From Trileptium ribeirensis (lineage: Eukaryota > Nematoda > Enoplea > Enoplida > Thoracostomopsidae), in the NCBI GenBank assembly GCA_030248225.1, contig JASANE010028482.1:1-64000 (forward strand): 64,000 bases of DNA, written 5' to 3'. A program made the translations under genes and the position numbers. Shown piece after piece: positions 33,969-46,210 of this stretch (position 1 is the stretch's first letter; every line of letters begins with the position of its first letter). Under the pieces are notes generated by a model. The model worked only from the letters and a program-made list of their open reading frames with translations. It made no database searches and was not told the DNA's origin.

Positions 33969-36900
33969 TGCCCACCGTTTCGGTACGGCGCGGTGGGGTA
34001 GCAAATTCAGTATTTATCGGTGCGTACCCTGTTCGGTTTTTGTAGCCGATAGTGGCAGTTCATGGTCATTTATCCAACAAGTGCACGCACCTCATTTCTT
34101 ATCCCTACGCCATGGATCAGTCTCTGCGTTTGCAGCCAACGGCAGCCAGCTAAATATTATAGACACATCTGAACTGACATTTACTTTAAATGATTTTCGT
34201 AAGCCGTTCAAATGGACTTACTACGTCGCAAATGTTAACCACCCAATCCTTGGCCGCGATTTTCTGTGTTATCATCGTTTCGCGGTGGACTGTTTAAATA
34301 ATCGACTAATGCCGGTCAAAGCACAAGTCCCTTCTGCTGTTTGTAATTCAACGACAAAGAAGCGGCAGCGTACAATGCCAAGCTATCATGTTGATATGCA
34401 GGATTACTCCATGCGAGTAAAACAACTGTGTGCCGAATTTCCGTGCATCTTCAAACCGGTCGGTGCGTTCACCCCCGTTCGTCACAGCATTCAACATCAC
34501 ATCGTTACAACCGGCCCGCCATGTTACGAACGACCACGCCGATTAGTTGGACCACAGGTCGCGGTAGCAAAGCGAGTGTTCTCCGAATGGATGAAAAAGG
34601 GAATCGTTTATCGCGGCGAATCTCCTTATGCATCTCCGCTGCACATGGTCCCCAAGTCGGATCCTTCTACTCCGTGGCGTCCAACAGGTCACTATCGTAA
34701 ACTGTACAGTCAAACAATAGCCGATAGATACCCTATGCCAAATCTTGCCGAGTTAACAAGCGATCTTAAAGGGCATCCATATTTTCGAAGTTAGATCTAG
34801 TGTGTGCTTATACTCAAATCCCTGTTGCTGAAGCAGATCAGCTAAAGACCGCAATAACAACTCCGTTCGGAATATTTCTATTTCGTCGAATGTTCTTCGG
34901 ATTTCGCAATGCCGCGCAAACATTCTAACGTTTTATGCACTCTGTTTTTGCGGAATATCCGTTCGTAAAGGTGTACCTTGATGATATCCTGGTAGCAAGT
35001 GCCAACGTCGACGAACATTTCAATCATCTTCACATGGTAATGCAATGCCTCGACAAGCATGGTATTCGCCTTCGTCCGGATAAATGTGTACTATTCAGTA
35101 CAAAGGTGAACTTTGTCGGCGTACAGGTGGACGGAGATGGTGTTCGTCCTATTCCTGAAAAGGTTCAAGCAATCAAAGAGTTTTGACGACCGCACACTGT
35201 TAAAGGTATGCGTCGTTTCCTCGGCATGGCCGGATTCTATCATCGTTTTGTCCCGCATTTCTCTCGTATCGCTGCGCCTTTAACGGACATGATCCGTGGC
35301 AAGAAAGGCAAAGGAAACTTCAACTTAGACTGGTCGACGTGTACGGATACCGCGTTCAACAACTTAAAGACCGGTCTGGCAGATGCGGTTACGCTGGCGT
35401 TTCCAGATCCAAGTGCCAAACTTTGCCTCGTCACTAATGCCTCCGGCGATGCAGTGGGAGCTGCGCTTAACCAAATCATAAACAATGTTCGCCAACCAAT
35501 CGCATTTTATTCCGAAAAGCTCACTGAACTGGAGTCAAGAAAGTCTGCATTTGATAGAGAACTGCTGGCAATATACAAAACTCTCAAACATTTTTCGTGG
35601 CTCCTCGGTTCGGATTTTATCGTTCGTACGGATCATAAGCCACTCCTCCACGCGCTAACAATGGCAAATCCATCACCACAACAGAGCCGGTGGCTCTCGT
35701 ACATCTCCGAGTTTGGTTGTGGAATTGAGCATGTCGCCGGTGTCGATAACGTGGTCGCAGACGCTCTCTCTCGACCTGTGTGCACTATTTCAATTGCGTT
35801 TGACAGTCAACTGGCTGATGCTCAAGCCGCTGATTCTACCCTCATACGGTTTATTCAATCAACCGATCTGCCCATCAAGCGGTATGTTATCGACGGTAAG
35901 ATGGTTTACTGTGATGCTTCCACTCCGCAACTTCGCCCGTACGTTCCCACGGAAATGTGGTTCAACATTTTAAAATCGGTGCACAACCTCGCCCATCTTG
36001 GTTCGCGCGCAACCCTCAGCAGCATCTACCACAACTACATTTGGCCAAACATGAATCGTGACGTCAAGACATGGTGCCGTGAGTGTATCGAATGCCAACG
36101 GAGCAAAGTGGTACGACACACAAAGGCTACAGTCGGAACAATCCCAACAACTGGACGTTTCCACACGGTGCACATTGACATTGTTGGTTCGTTGCCGTCT
36201 TCGAATGACAAGCGTCATTTGGTAACCATTATCGATCGATTCACTAGGTGGCCCGAAGCAATTCCCATCTCCGACATTACTACTGAGTCAGTGGCAGAGG
36301 CGCTCATCTCCGGTTGGATAAGCAGATTCGGCGTTCCGCGTGTCCTGATATCCGATCGCGGCACGCAGTTCGAATCTGCGTTATGGTCATCCCTCATGGA
36401 ACTAGGAATTGAACGCCGTCGAACGACAGCCTATCATCCAGCATGCAACGGTGCTGTTGAGCGTTTTCATCATACGCTCAAAAACGGATTACGTGCTCAT
36501 TGTTCTTCCGCTACATGGACAGCCTCACTTCCTCTCGTTTTGCTTGGAATTCGCACTAGCCTCAACGACAAAGGTTTTGCTCCGTGCGAAATGGTGTTTG
36601 GGTCCGGTATTGACTTGCCACACCATTATTTTACGCCAACGTCGGCTAAAGAGTTAGCGTCAGAACACGATTTCAAAATACGACTATTTTCCGGCATCCG
36701 CCGTCTTAATGCTCGTGAGCGTCACCACAACAAACAATGTTACGTGCCGACGAACATTAAAATCGCCAAACACGTATGGATACGTGACGACTCCATTAAA
36801 ACACTCTACAACCGCGTTATCATGGTCCGTACGAGGTACTAGATCGTGACGATAAAACCGTTGTCGTCAAATTTCAAAACGGTGATGATCGAGTAAGCAT

Positions 36901-37362
36901 CGACCGCATTAAACCCGCCTTTCTAAATGATCAAGATGACATAAACACATCATCCGCATCCTCAACTTCTTCGAGCGACACTCTCAGTGATCAGAGCGAC
37001 ATTAATATCGGTCACGATGAACAGATCAAAGAAGGCACGGTGATTCTGGCAAAAATGCGCAATTGGCCATGGTGGCCTGCACTCGTTACCTCGTCAGCCA
37101 AAACGGAACTATCGTCTCTGAAACAACCACATAACTCACTCGCGGTAAAATTTTTTGGTACGGAACGCCTTGCTTTCGTCCTGTTCCAATCGATTCGTCT
37201 TTTGAGCCTAATCCAACGGTCATACGATCGGACCTGCGGCGCGCCTTCGACATAGCGTCTCGTCATTTGAAGCCTCATCTGGGGTCAGCCGTCACTTGCA
37301 CCAACAGTAAAAAAGTTCGTTTTGCACCTCAGGCTGTTATGCTCGGTCGGCGCTCCGCTTAA
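33969..37362 (+). pseudogene. Pol: protease, RT, RNase H, integrase, GPY/F, PWWP
   Basis: Order and breaks: aspartic protease with VADSGSSWSF (near 34044) and ILGRDF. RT follows, with a frame change near 34787, stops near 34937 and at 35184, and an intact YLDD (34974-34985). RNase H reads VTNAS where the first catalytic Asp is expected (Asn instead). Integrase has its zinc site (HNLAH...CRECIEC), and D, D and E are present in [15 protein letters not shown] and GAVERFH. A frame change near 36830 leads into the GPYEV (GPY/F) module. An acidic Ser-rich linker and a PWWP domain follow. A frame change near 37190 is needed to reach the final TAA at 37360. The integrase is the best-kept part. Confidence 0.92.
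37031..37200 (+). other. PWWP domain at the end of Pol
   Basis: EGTVILAKMRNWPWWPALVT is followed about 30 residues on by VKFFGTERLAFV. The first part has the defining P-W-W-P core (37067-37078) and the G-x-x-x-x-A-K-x-x-x-W-P-W-W-P lead-in. The second matches the V-x-F-F-G-T strand of PWWP proteins. It is in frame with the GPY/F module through about 35 acidic and Ser residues. PWWP domains read H3K36-methylated chromatin and bind DNA. In this position Ty3/gypsy elements more often carry a chromodomain, so it may steer integration; that is inference. Confidence 0.85.
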
Positions 37363-37376
37363 AACAATGGGGGTTC
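37363..37376 (+). other. Polypurine-like tract before the 3' LTR
   Basis: AACAATGGGGGTTC lies directly before the LTR start, where the plus-strand primer is expected. It is interrupted by pyrimidines, so a weak example. Confidence 0.5.
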
Positions 37377-37729
37377 TGTAATGCTAATAATTTGCCTATG
37401 CAAATTATATATGGTAGCGAAGACAATAGACTATATAAGGCGTTTGTGATCTCAACTATTCAGTCATTGTTCATTAGATCGACTGCCGTACGTCGTAACG
37501 ATAGATGAGTCCTAAATCAACGCCCAAAAACTCGACGACCACAACAACGTGCCGATTGAAGAGAAGCCTGACTGAAGTTTGATTGAAAGTAAGAACATTG
37601 ATAATTTATGATAAGATCAGACATCAACGCTATCGAAGACGCCTAGCCGAAAGAACATCTGCTAGAAAAAGAAGAGTAATTAATTGATGATAAGTGATTA
37701 TAATCACAGAACGATATAAACTAATTACA
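37377..37729 (+). repeat. 3' LTR
   Basis: 353 bp, starting TGTAATGCTAATAATTTGCC and ending CTAATTACA, intact. It provides the empty-site sequence for the MITE in the 5' LTR. Followed by CATT, the target duplication. Confidence 0.95.
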
Positions 37730-37733
37730 CATT

Positions 37734-39078
37734 TAGTAATGCTAGTAATTATCTGGATCTCTTTTCTTTCGACATTAGTACAATTTTGACAATGTTGTAT
37801 GCAGTCTACGCTTATGAATTTTTTAATTACGTATGTATGGAGTAGAATGAATATCTGCCTTACTTGGCTGTGAAGCTGTTTCAAAATAATTTTACAGCAA
37901 CTAAAATTGACTTTCAATCAATTTTAAATTTTGAGATCCTTGTGTGTAACTTTAGTTTATCCAACACTATTATTAAGTGGAAGAAATATCTGTTTTAATT
38001 GGCTGTGACATTGTTGGTATCGAAATATTTTCTACGGCTATTAAAAGTAATATTCAATCAAAGACGAATAATAAACACGTGATTTGTCACGTTTTAAGCA
38101 CAGCACAATCCACATAGACGTGCAAATTTTGAGTTTTGAGCAAAAATATACATCATTTTAAAGAGTTTGATGATTTTTCATATTAATGAAAGTTCTGATA
38201 TTGACGTTATTGATCTCATTAAATGTTACACTTTACGCCGTAAGCCTATAACTTAGTAGTTAGACTCGGAATGTGTAGCACGCTTTCTACATGTGACAAT
38301 TAGTAACGGTAGTGGTTGAACTTAGTTACACGCCGACAATTACGTACATACATGAAACAAATAATGGAAATATCGTATAGAATTCAATGTTACTGTAGGC
38401 AAGAATCATAAAAATATACAAATTAATGGTGCCTTAACAACAGTAATTCAAGCTCGATGATCTTATATGTTTTTGAAATTCCAGAAAGTTTCATTAAAGA
38501 TTTTACGCAATTAAGACACTTTTCTCGGGCCACGTTTAAAAAGGAGAAAAGTTATTAAAACCTAGGTTTTCCTATTAATGTTTTATACTTTGTCGGCAAA
38601 TAGAAAATATTTTAAACTATAAGGAACAACCGTATAAAAGTTATGTTCGAGGTTTATTAACTTTGAGTAGTTAGATAAAATTTATTTTTGTAATTTTTAA
38701 ATAATTCCTTGAATCAAATGTGCTAAATATCATCATGTTTCTGGTAAGGTTTTTATATCTGCAAATATTATGATGTCCTGAGCTATCACGGTAGCTTCAG
38801 ATATGGTAGAAATTGCGCATAAATGTACTAAGTCACGCATAATTTTCAATTATGGTCGCAATTTCAAAATATTATGGTCGTAATTTATGACAAATTAATA
38901 TTTCTAAATAAAAAATGATATAATCGGATAAGATTTTGCAGTCCACTCATTGAACGAGATACTGTATATTTTAAATCCAAATTTGCGACCACTAGTCAAA
39001 ATTCTCAATCGCACAAATTAATGAGAAACTAAGTTATTAGATTTGCAATCCGTGAAAACCTGATGCTAATTCAATACA

Positions 39079-39164
<86 letters not shown>

Positions 39165-39321
39165 CTATTGTTTCAATTCGCCACATTAGACAAATAGCTG
39201 AAATCGATTTTCTCCTAATCAATTTATATATTTTACCACCAAAATCCACGAAAACAGGATTAGCGCTCATAACAAAACTCGCTGGATATTAAAATCATTT
39301 ATAACACAAACGGCGAGCATA
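37734..39321. other. AT-rich intergenic stretch
   Basis: No gene recognised on either strand. Contains the (TA)n tract at 39082-39159. Confidence 0.45.
39082..39159. repeat. (TA)n microsatellite, about 39 units
   Basis: An uninterrupted TA dinucleotide run. It is self-complementary and can extrude as a cruciform; the length is likely variable and hard to sequence. Confidence 0.97.
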
Positions 39322-39480
39322 CAGCGGCGGTTTTAGAGGGGGCCCCCTGTGGAGTGAACGATTATACATATTGATGAACGATTCGTGATATTATACTGGA
39401 ATATTTCTGGTAATCACACTTTTATAGAAACGTTGATGGAGGAGGAGCCCCCCTGTGAGATAATTCTAAAACCGCGACTA
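39322..39480. mobile_element. hAT-type MITE
   Basis: 159 bp. Left end CAGCGGCGGTTTTAGAGGGG, right end CTAAAACCGCGACTA, roughly inverted (CAG-start termini are usual in hAT). The 8-bp sequence CGAGCATA flanks both sides exactly (39314-39321 and 39481-39488), as expected for hAT. Confidence 0.85.
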
Positions 39481-39488
39481 CGAGCATA

Positions 39489-42187
39489 TATATAATAGTT
39501 CCCTTGTTTCAATTCGTGACCATTATTTGTTTCGGAGTGTATAATTGCTGTAATCGGTTATGTATATCATAAATAAGGCAATTTTCTGCTGATAGATTCG
39601 TAACTCAGCCCAAAATCCTAGAAAATAACGATCTCATAAGAAAGGTCGTCAGGTGTTAAAATCATTTATCAAACAAACTGCAAGGTTTTATACACTGTTC
39701 TTTCCATAATTTTTAGTGGTGACAATTGTTATTTTCAGAGTAATATGCTGTAATTAATTGTATCAAAACACAATCTTCAGTCGGTAAATCCATAACTTAT
39801 CTCAAATGTCTATCAAATCAACGCTACTGCAACAACTACTGCATATATAACTTCGTACAATATATAATTATAATACAAGTTTGTGAGACAAAATGTCCTC
39901 ACAATATAGTAAACGCCTCACATATTTCGAACTACATTTCTGATCAGGCTTTTACGTAAACAATGATTTTCGTGGAGGCGTCTAAGAAATCTTCTTCCTA
40001 CACTAGATAGATTGATTTCAAAAGTTCAATAGTAAAATTAGCTCTCACGTTTTTGTTATATCGAAAACGTTTTACGATATTTTGTCAAACTGATACAGAT
40101 TATTAAGAAAAATCTGCCCAGTTTAACAAAACATTTGAGACCTAAACGCTGCTCAAATTGGGCTGAACGTCTACTTTTGTAGAACATGTGGCGTTCTTTT
40201 CAAAAATCACGACAGCACCACTGTCCGGTGTTGCAGAAAAAATTATGTACTCTTAAAGATCGCGGAAATGTTGAAAAAGCACGCTGTTTTTTTACTAGGC
40301 AGCACGTATAACATACTACTAATGTTGTTTGTGTAGCAGCTATGAAAACAAATAGAAAGCTCGCGCTTAGTAATTACAGCAGTACAAGTAAAAACATAGC
40401 ATACATACACGTTAATAGCAAAATAATTTACATTCTTGTCATATTCGTGAATGTAACACTATGTTGTATTTACGCCCCTGGGTGGGGTAAAGTTTTTCCA
40501 CAGCCTATAGTATGTTTAACTCAGATTCGAATTCTCTCCTTACAGTGGCTAAACGAATTTTTTACTGCACAGCTTTTTGGTGAACAAAAAATTAAAAACA
40601 AATTCGGTTTACTTACTGATCGACTGAGGCTTACTATATTTTCGTAATCGAATTGATGTGGACATATCTAGGATAGCACAGTTTCAGTTGACATGTAAAT
40701 GACCATTTAAATAAATGATTCAGATTGCCTATTGTCAGTTTAATTAAGGTTGAAGGGGTTGGAAGGCTTGGGTTTAGGGTCTGTTAATGATAACGATGAT
40801 TACACATTAGGGTCATCATTTTTTGTTACCTATATGGCCAAGCACTAGAGCTAGCCAGCATGCTGCTCTCTTCTTGGGTATTTTGCCACATTCGCTACCT
40901 TGTCGCATAAATTAAAAGGAAAAATCGATACTGAGTTAGCTTCAACATTTCGTTTTTCGCATTAATACGTTGCAACATAAAAGTATTTGGTACTATTCGA
41001 TTTGTATGCTCGTGTCTGCTCGTCTGATATCTGCAACCGCAAAAATAGTAACAAAATCTTTTCGGTATAAAAGTTGCCAGGAACTTCCCGAAATACGCAT
41101 TTTCAAATCTACTTGTGGAGTTAAATATTGGTGACAAAATCAATGAAATGTGTATCTTAATCATTGACGAAATTTGTGCTGTGGGAACCAAAAGGAAATA
41201 CCACTAAAATGTGGTTGAACAATGTCACATAAAATATATAATAAAGGAGAGATTATTTAGTTAATCGATTCCTGATTTGTGATTATCCAGTTAACTAATA
41301 CTTAAAATATAAAATGTGTTTACTGCTTCTGGGCGATTTTAACCAAAAACGGATAAATTGTCTTCCTTAAAAAAGTACATATATAGCACATATGCAAATG
41401 CACATGATTTCCACAGGTGTCTAAGGTCCGTCGGCTCAGGGGATAGATGGTCTCAGCGAAAGGGCTGCGGGAAGGCATGAAATGTTTAAAATTTCAAAAG
41501 TTCATATTTTACCTCACTTTGCAACAATTTTGATCAGATTTTCCCAGAAAAAGTTTTCCAGTTTTCCCCAGTTTCTGTCAGAATGTACCATGTTTGCCAA
41601 TTTGCACCCATTTTCAAAACTTTCTGCAACGCGCGCCAACGCATTTTTCGAGGGAGGGGGTGGGCGGAGGGTGGCATCACTGAGGTTTGGGAATATGGCT
41701 TAAGCGGTCCGAACTTTAGGAGCTGACTACCTTACTATCTTATGGTTTATACCTTATGACTACTAAAAGCGACGTCATATCTACCAATAAAAAGATGAAT
41801 TTGTCGTAATCGTAGTCAGATGAAACGGTAACCCCACGAGCGTCGCAAAAACATTTTAAGACAATTGAAATTTATCATTCGCAAACACACAATGATCGGA
41901 TATCGAAATATACATAAATCAAAATAACAAAGCTAAAAATTGCACAAATGAAAAATATTGTAGCAAAAACAGCAGTATATAAGAGCAGTAAAGCGTACAT
42001 AATGCATGTTATTGAAGCACAAAATGTTCTCCCAAAAGAGGAAGAGAGAAATTTCAAGCTGTAGTTTCTGAGATGGGCGAATCACGAACTGAAAAATGAG
42101 GGGGCAGTCCGAATTCGAACGAAATTATAAAATGTCCTTTGCTTCTTTGGCATGTCGATACAATCGCGCAATTTAAGAGAAATAGTT
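39489..42187. other. AT-rich stretch without confident gene
   Basis: No exon chain found. The 101-codon plus-strand frame at 40342-40647 has no motif. A GC-rich segment near 41412-41720 starts AGGTGTCTAAGGTCCGTCGG and resembles the element at 44847, so it may be another MITE copy with unclear ends. Confidence 0.4.
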
Positions 42188-42195
42188 AAAAGGAG

Positions 42196-43455
42196 GGGTC
42201 TTTTCGGTTATCCCACCCAACGGGAATTTCGTCAATTTTGAAGATACATATAAATTTTTGGTATCAATCGATTGAGCTCGATGAGCTGGTTCAAAAATAC
42301 CCATTTTACCCAAATACATCCCTGACAAAATTTTTTTAGATTTTTTGAGGTCCCAATGGTCCTCCCCCCTTGGGAAGCCAAAAATTTTTTTCTTCGGAAT
42401 ATGGTCATGTTGGGCACCGTTCGACTCGGTTTGATAAGACAAATCGACTGGTGTATAATTTATTGAAATCTAATGCGGCGTTCACCTTATAATGTCCCCC
42501 GTTGTTTGGAACCTTTGTCGCTTGTAGTCACTACCTTGCTGTATAGATAGTCAAGGTGACATCCATACTGTAAATCAATTGCCGAGGGTGTACTACACAC
42601 CACTAGCTACTATGTTTTTCTTGGCAGTGTCGTACACACCCTTAGCTACCAATTTGGCGCGAATTTACTATAACGGACATTGTCTGTAGCTAATGTGGTT
42701 TATTAGTCAACTGTCCTTTTTTCTAAATTTACGATATTTGTATCTAGCCCATACGAACATTGCTCAAATAATTCCGAACACTGTCATTAAAACTCCCAAA
42801 AAGACACGGTGTGCCTGACACTGTCGAGAAGCTGTAATACGCGTAACTAGCTACATTAAAAAATTTATTAAAAACATGGGGGAGTCTAAGACACCCTTTT
42901 GTCAACAGTGTGCTTGACACTGTGTGGTGTACATAGGTTCCAAACGTTGGGGATTTTATAACGTGAACACCGCATAACCAACAGTTAGAAAGTTATAAAG
43001 GCCCAAATAACCCTGATGGGCAGAAATAAAATGCAGGCCATGCCGTTCTGAGTATACTAAGCCTAAACCTTAGGCTTAGCTTAACCTAAGGTCTTTATAT
43101 GAGACATACACTAAGTATAAGTCGGGGGGCCGCTGCCCTCCGAACCCCACGTTCTAAGCTGTTCTTTTTTCTAACGTTATAACGTACGGCCCATCAGGAG
43201 CGGTGGGTTAGATTTCAATACATTACACACCAGTCGATTTGTCTTATCAAGCCGAGTCTAACGGTGCCCAACATGACCATATCCCGAAGAAAAATTTTTG
43301 AGTTCCCGAGGGGGACCATTAGGACCTCATAAAATCGAAAAAAAATTTTTTGATTTTCTGAACCAGCTCATCGAGCTGAGTTGATTGGTACCAAAACTTT
43401 ATTTGTATCTTCAAAATTGACGAAACTCCGGCTGGGTGGATAACCGAAAAGACCC
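42196..43455. mobile_element. Long-TIR MITE, 8-bp-TSD family, copy 2
   Basis: Starts GGGTCTTTTCGGTTATCCC, with its inverse at the right end. AAAAGGAG flanks both sides exactly (42188-42195, 43456-43463), an 8-bp target duplication. A PIF MITE (42474-42974) sits inside. Without it the element is about 760 bp, matching copy 1 (754 bp). TIR arms are about 300 bp. The duplication length fits hAT or Merlin; the GGG start is closer to Merlin, but this is not settled. Confidence 0.92.
42474..42974. mobile_element. PIF/Harbinger-type MITE nested in the long-TIR MITE, copy 3
   Basis: 501 bp, starting TGCGGCGTTCACCTTATAAT and ending with the inverse, flanked by TAA (42471-42473, 42975-42977). Its subterminal sequence is closest to copy 5. 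Confidence 0.92.
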
Positions 43456-44846
43456 AAAAGGAGAATATCTTCATTCGTTTCTGAGATATTTAGAAATAAC
43501 CATCCGGACAAACAGACACGCATAATATTACCAGTACATAAGCAAATAAATTTGTTGTTTTAACAAAAACTGCTGTTATAGATATAAGGACAAAATTGGG
43601 GTGTCTGTAGTGCCGGTCTAAAACTGGGGAAGGGGTGTCCAGACCACTGCTTTTCCCCGGTCGTTACGCCCCTGGTTTCTCAACAGGCTTTTTTCTATGA
43701 ACGCTCATTTTCATGGGTACTACTGAGAAGCAGTTTTGCCTATTCTATGCGGATTTAATCCCCAATCATTCAGCATTATAATTAGCTTACATAATTTGGC
43801 ACTTATTTGTGGAAAACTTCTATTAGTATTTTGTAAAAGTTATAACAATTAATAAAGAGAAATCAGCAAACGTTAGTATTTTTTAGAAAAAATGCTGCTG
43901 AAATTAAGATGATTTTCTTCATTTGAACAAATTTGGCGCTGTTTTCTAAAAGCTAGCAAGCGCCAATCTCTGACGTTTTTGAAAAAGGTAAGTTCTTAGA
44001 TCAAGAAAAATACTGAAAAATTCCTATTACTCATTTTCTTGGGTCTACTTTACCATGTGTTATTTTTTGCCAAGTCAGCTAACGATGTTAACCGATGACC
44101 GCGCAGAGGTCGCCATTTTCCATCAGGTACGCGGCCCGGAATTGCAATACAGCAAACGCGCAGGTGCTGTTTGCTGTGACTATTTTAACATTTAGCTTCG
44201 CTTATCAACTGACAGCGTCCATTTGAAAAGTCGTTTTATAGTCGGACCGCGAGCACAACTATGCAATTTAGCATGTCCTTTGATGACGGTAAACAGACTT
44301 ACGAAATCGGCAAATTTCCACTTACGCAACAGGTTGATGTTCATGTTCGCCAAACTCCAAATGCAAATGCCCACGGTAGAATTCTGACCGAGAATTTTTA
44401 CCCAATTCAGTTTATGAATTTGACAAACGAAACGCCGTGGTGTACGAACCTAGATTTTAGCTTCACATAAGCACATAGTTCTTTTCTACGCGGCACCTAC
44501 TTTCAACATGCTACAAGCTTCGTGCTTCTAATCAAATAGCCAGCTGATGCCTGCGCTTGGTTCAATTTTCAAGTCTAAATTAATCATGGTCATTTCTAAG
44601 TATTCCTTATATATTTGGACAAAACAGAAGATACATATACATCGCCTTTACATTTTGCAAAAAAATTATAAAGCTGGCGCTCAAGCTAACGGTTGTGAAT
44701 CTCAGGAATCAGAGTTGTTATAATTTTTGCAACACCGCCAACAAACCTCGGGTTCTATAGAGTAGTTATATGCATCGGTTACAAGCATATTTGTTAATAC
44801 CATAATGTCAGAATTAGTTTAAATAGAAAACACTATGAGCCGTAGG

Positions 44847-45046
44847 TATCAAAGTTCCGTCAGCTTAGGGGTAGAGGGCGGATAGGGGGAGGTCCTTGGG
44901 AGGTATACCTCTCTGTATGCCAAATTTTTGGCAATTTTATACTAATTTTGGTTGATATTAAGTAAAAATTTCCAAAGTCGCCTTGGTGTGGTCGCGGATA
45001 TCCGGTGGGGGGGGGGGTGCGACACTCCTCCCATCGACACCTATGA
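44847..45046. mobile_element. Possible small MITE with G-rich interior
   Basis: Left end CGTAGGTATC, right end GACACCTATG. CTATGAGC left and CTACGAGC right could be a decayed 8-bp duplication. GTTCCGTCAGCTTAGGGG resembles the segment at 41424. A run of eleven or more G lies near 45006-45018. Confidence 0.4.
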
Positions 45047-45724
45047 CTACGAGCTCCAAAATAACTAGGGTTAATAAGGATTACAGAACCTAGTTGAACA
45101 TTGGTAAAAAACTGTGTGTAAAAATTGAACTGAGGGCTTTAGTTTAGTTTAGGTAAATGCAAAAATTTCTATCATAAATTTCGGTCCGTAACCTTTGAAT
45201 CTGCTTATCTGGAGGGCAACTAATTTATGCAGCAAGTTCAACTGTACATGTTTGAAATGTATATATTCGTATATCTAACAAAAAAATTTCCAATTTCATA
45301 TGATGTATGATATAATGATAATAGAAATAGTATTACGATTCTGAAATGGTAGGTTTCATAAGATGTAGGGCGCTATCTGTTTTGTAGTGTTGAAGTTGCG
45401 ATAAAATTTATTCCACCATCATATCGCAGATTGGTCACGGGTACTGTTGGGTGATTCAATTATACCTTTCGAGAATAAACATAGGGCCGTATCTAATAAT
45501 ATTGAATTTTTTCTTGGTTGAGTCAAGCATTGACATACTACAGTTTAGCAAATGTTTAATTACATACTGCGTAGCATGTACTGTGTGTAAAAATCCAAAA
45601 ACTTTGCACCCCGACGCGTGTGACAATAAAACGTTCCCATACATTACGCACTACACAAGATTAATACAAATGTATCACTTGTCTTACATGTTGTCGAATA
45701 TAGCAGCTTTATAATTTTTCTGAA

Positions 45725-45800
45725 GTCGAAAAGAGATTGCTAAGTCGCTAGAGCACCTACTTGGGGTCCATATACAGCAGCTCGTGGATTTGTATCCAAC
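45725..45800 (+). repeat. Possible tRNA-derived SINE fragment
   Basis: TTGCTAAGTCGCTAGAGCAC resembles an A-box region, and GTGGATTTGTATCC a weak B box. Not a full tRNA. Confidence 0.3.
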
Positions 45801-46110
45801 GTAGCCCAACTTTTTAGCATGCTCCTTTTCACATTCATTCGTGTTCAACCACATACCCCTGGGCTAATCGAAAAGTTGGTCACATAACATAGAGGTAATA
45901 TGGGCAGATCAGACTCTGCTGCTGCTTTACTGAACCCAGAGTTATACCTTGGGCCCCTTATTCCCCGCTTGTGCTTGCTTAACAGCAGACAGCTTAACTC
46001 AACTTCAGACAGCTTAACTAAATCTGATTATGAAAGGAAAAAATATTGAATATGTATGAAAAAAATGTCCATAGTAGGCCTTGGTAAAAGACGGCGATGT
46101 AGAACATAGC

Positions 46111-46210
46111 AGCTTTATAAGTGATGTGATGTCGGGAAAGATACCTCAGTCCGTACAACGTTTGCTCCCGGACGCACAGGCAGAACGTCGTGGGTTCGGA
46201 TCTTACGCCA
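46111..46210 (+). repeat. Possible tRNA-derived SINE fragment
   Basis: TACCTCAGTCCGTACAACG looks like an A-box region, and GTGGGTTCGGATC about 45 bases on looks like a B box. Not a complete cloverleaf. Confidence 0.35.

Larger units (their letters stand above)
31708..37729 (+). mobile_element. Ty3/gypsy LTR retrotransposon, CsRn1-like
   Basis: Complete ends are present: LTRs start TGTAATGC and end ATTACA, with CATT on both outer sides (31704-31707, 37730-37733). Without the MITE and its duplication the 5' LTR is 353 bp, exactly the length of the 3' LTR, and I count about six differences between them. The primer site TGGTGAACCCGAC begins one base after the LTR and resembles the tRNA-Trp 3' end. 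Gag has a CHCC-type knuckle. These two traits point to the CsRn1 clade. Order: leader with 2A-like motif, Gag, protease, RT, RNase H, integrase, GPY/F, PWWP. Several stops and frame changes make it non-autonomous. Confidence 0.92.

Noticed and set aside
44261..44470. 69-codon plus-strand frame in a less AT-biased segment
   Set aside because: No family match, no splice context, too short to support as a gene.
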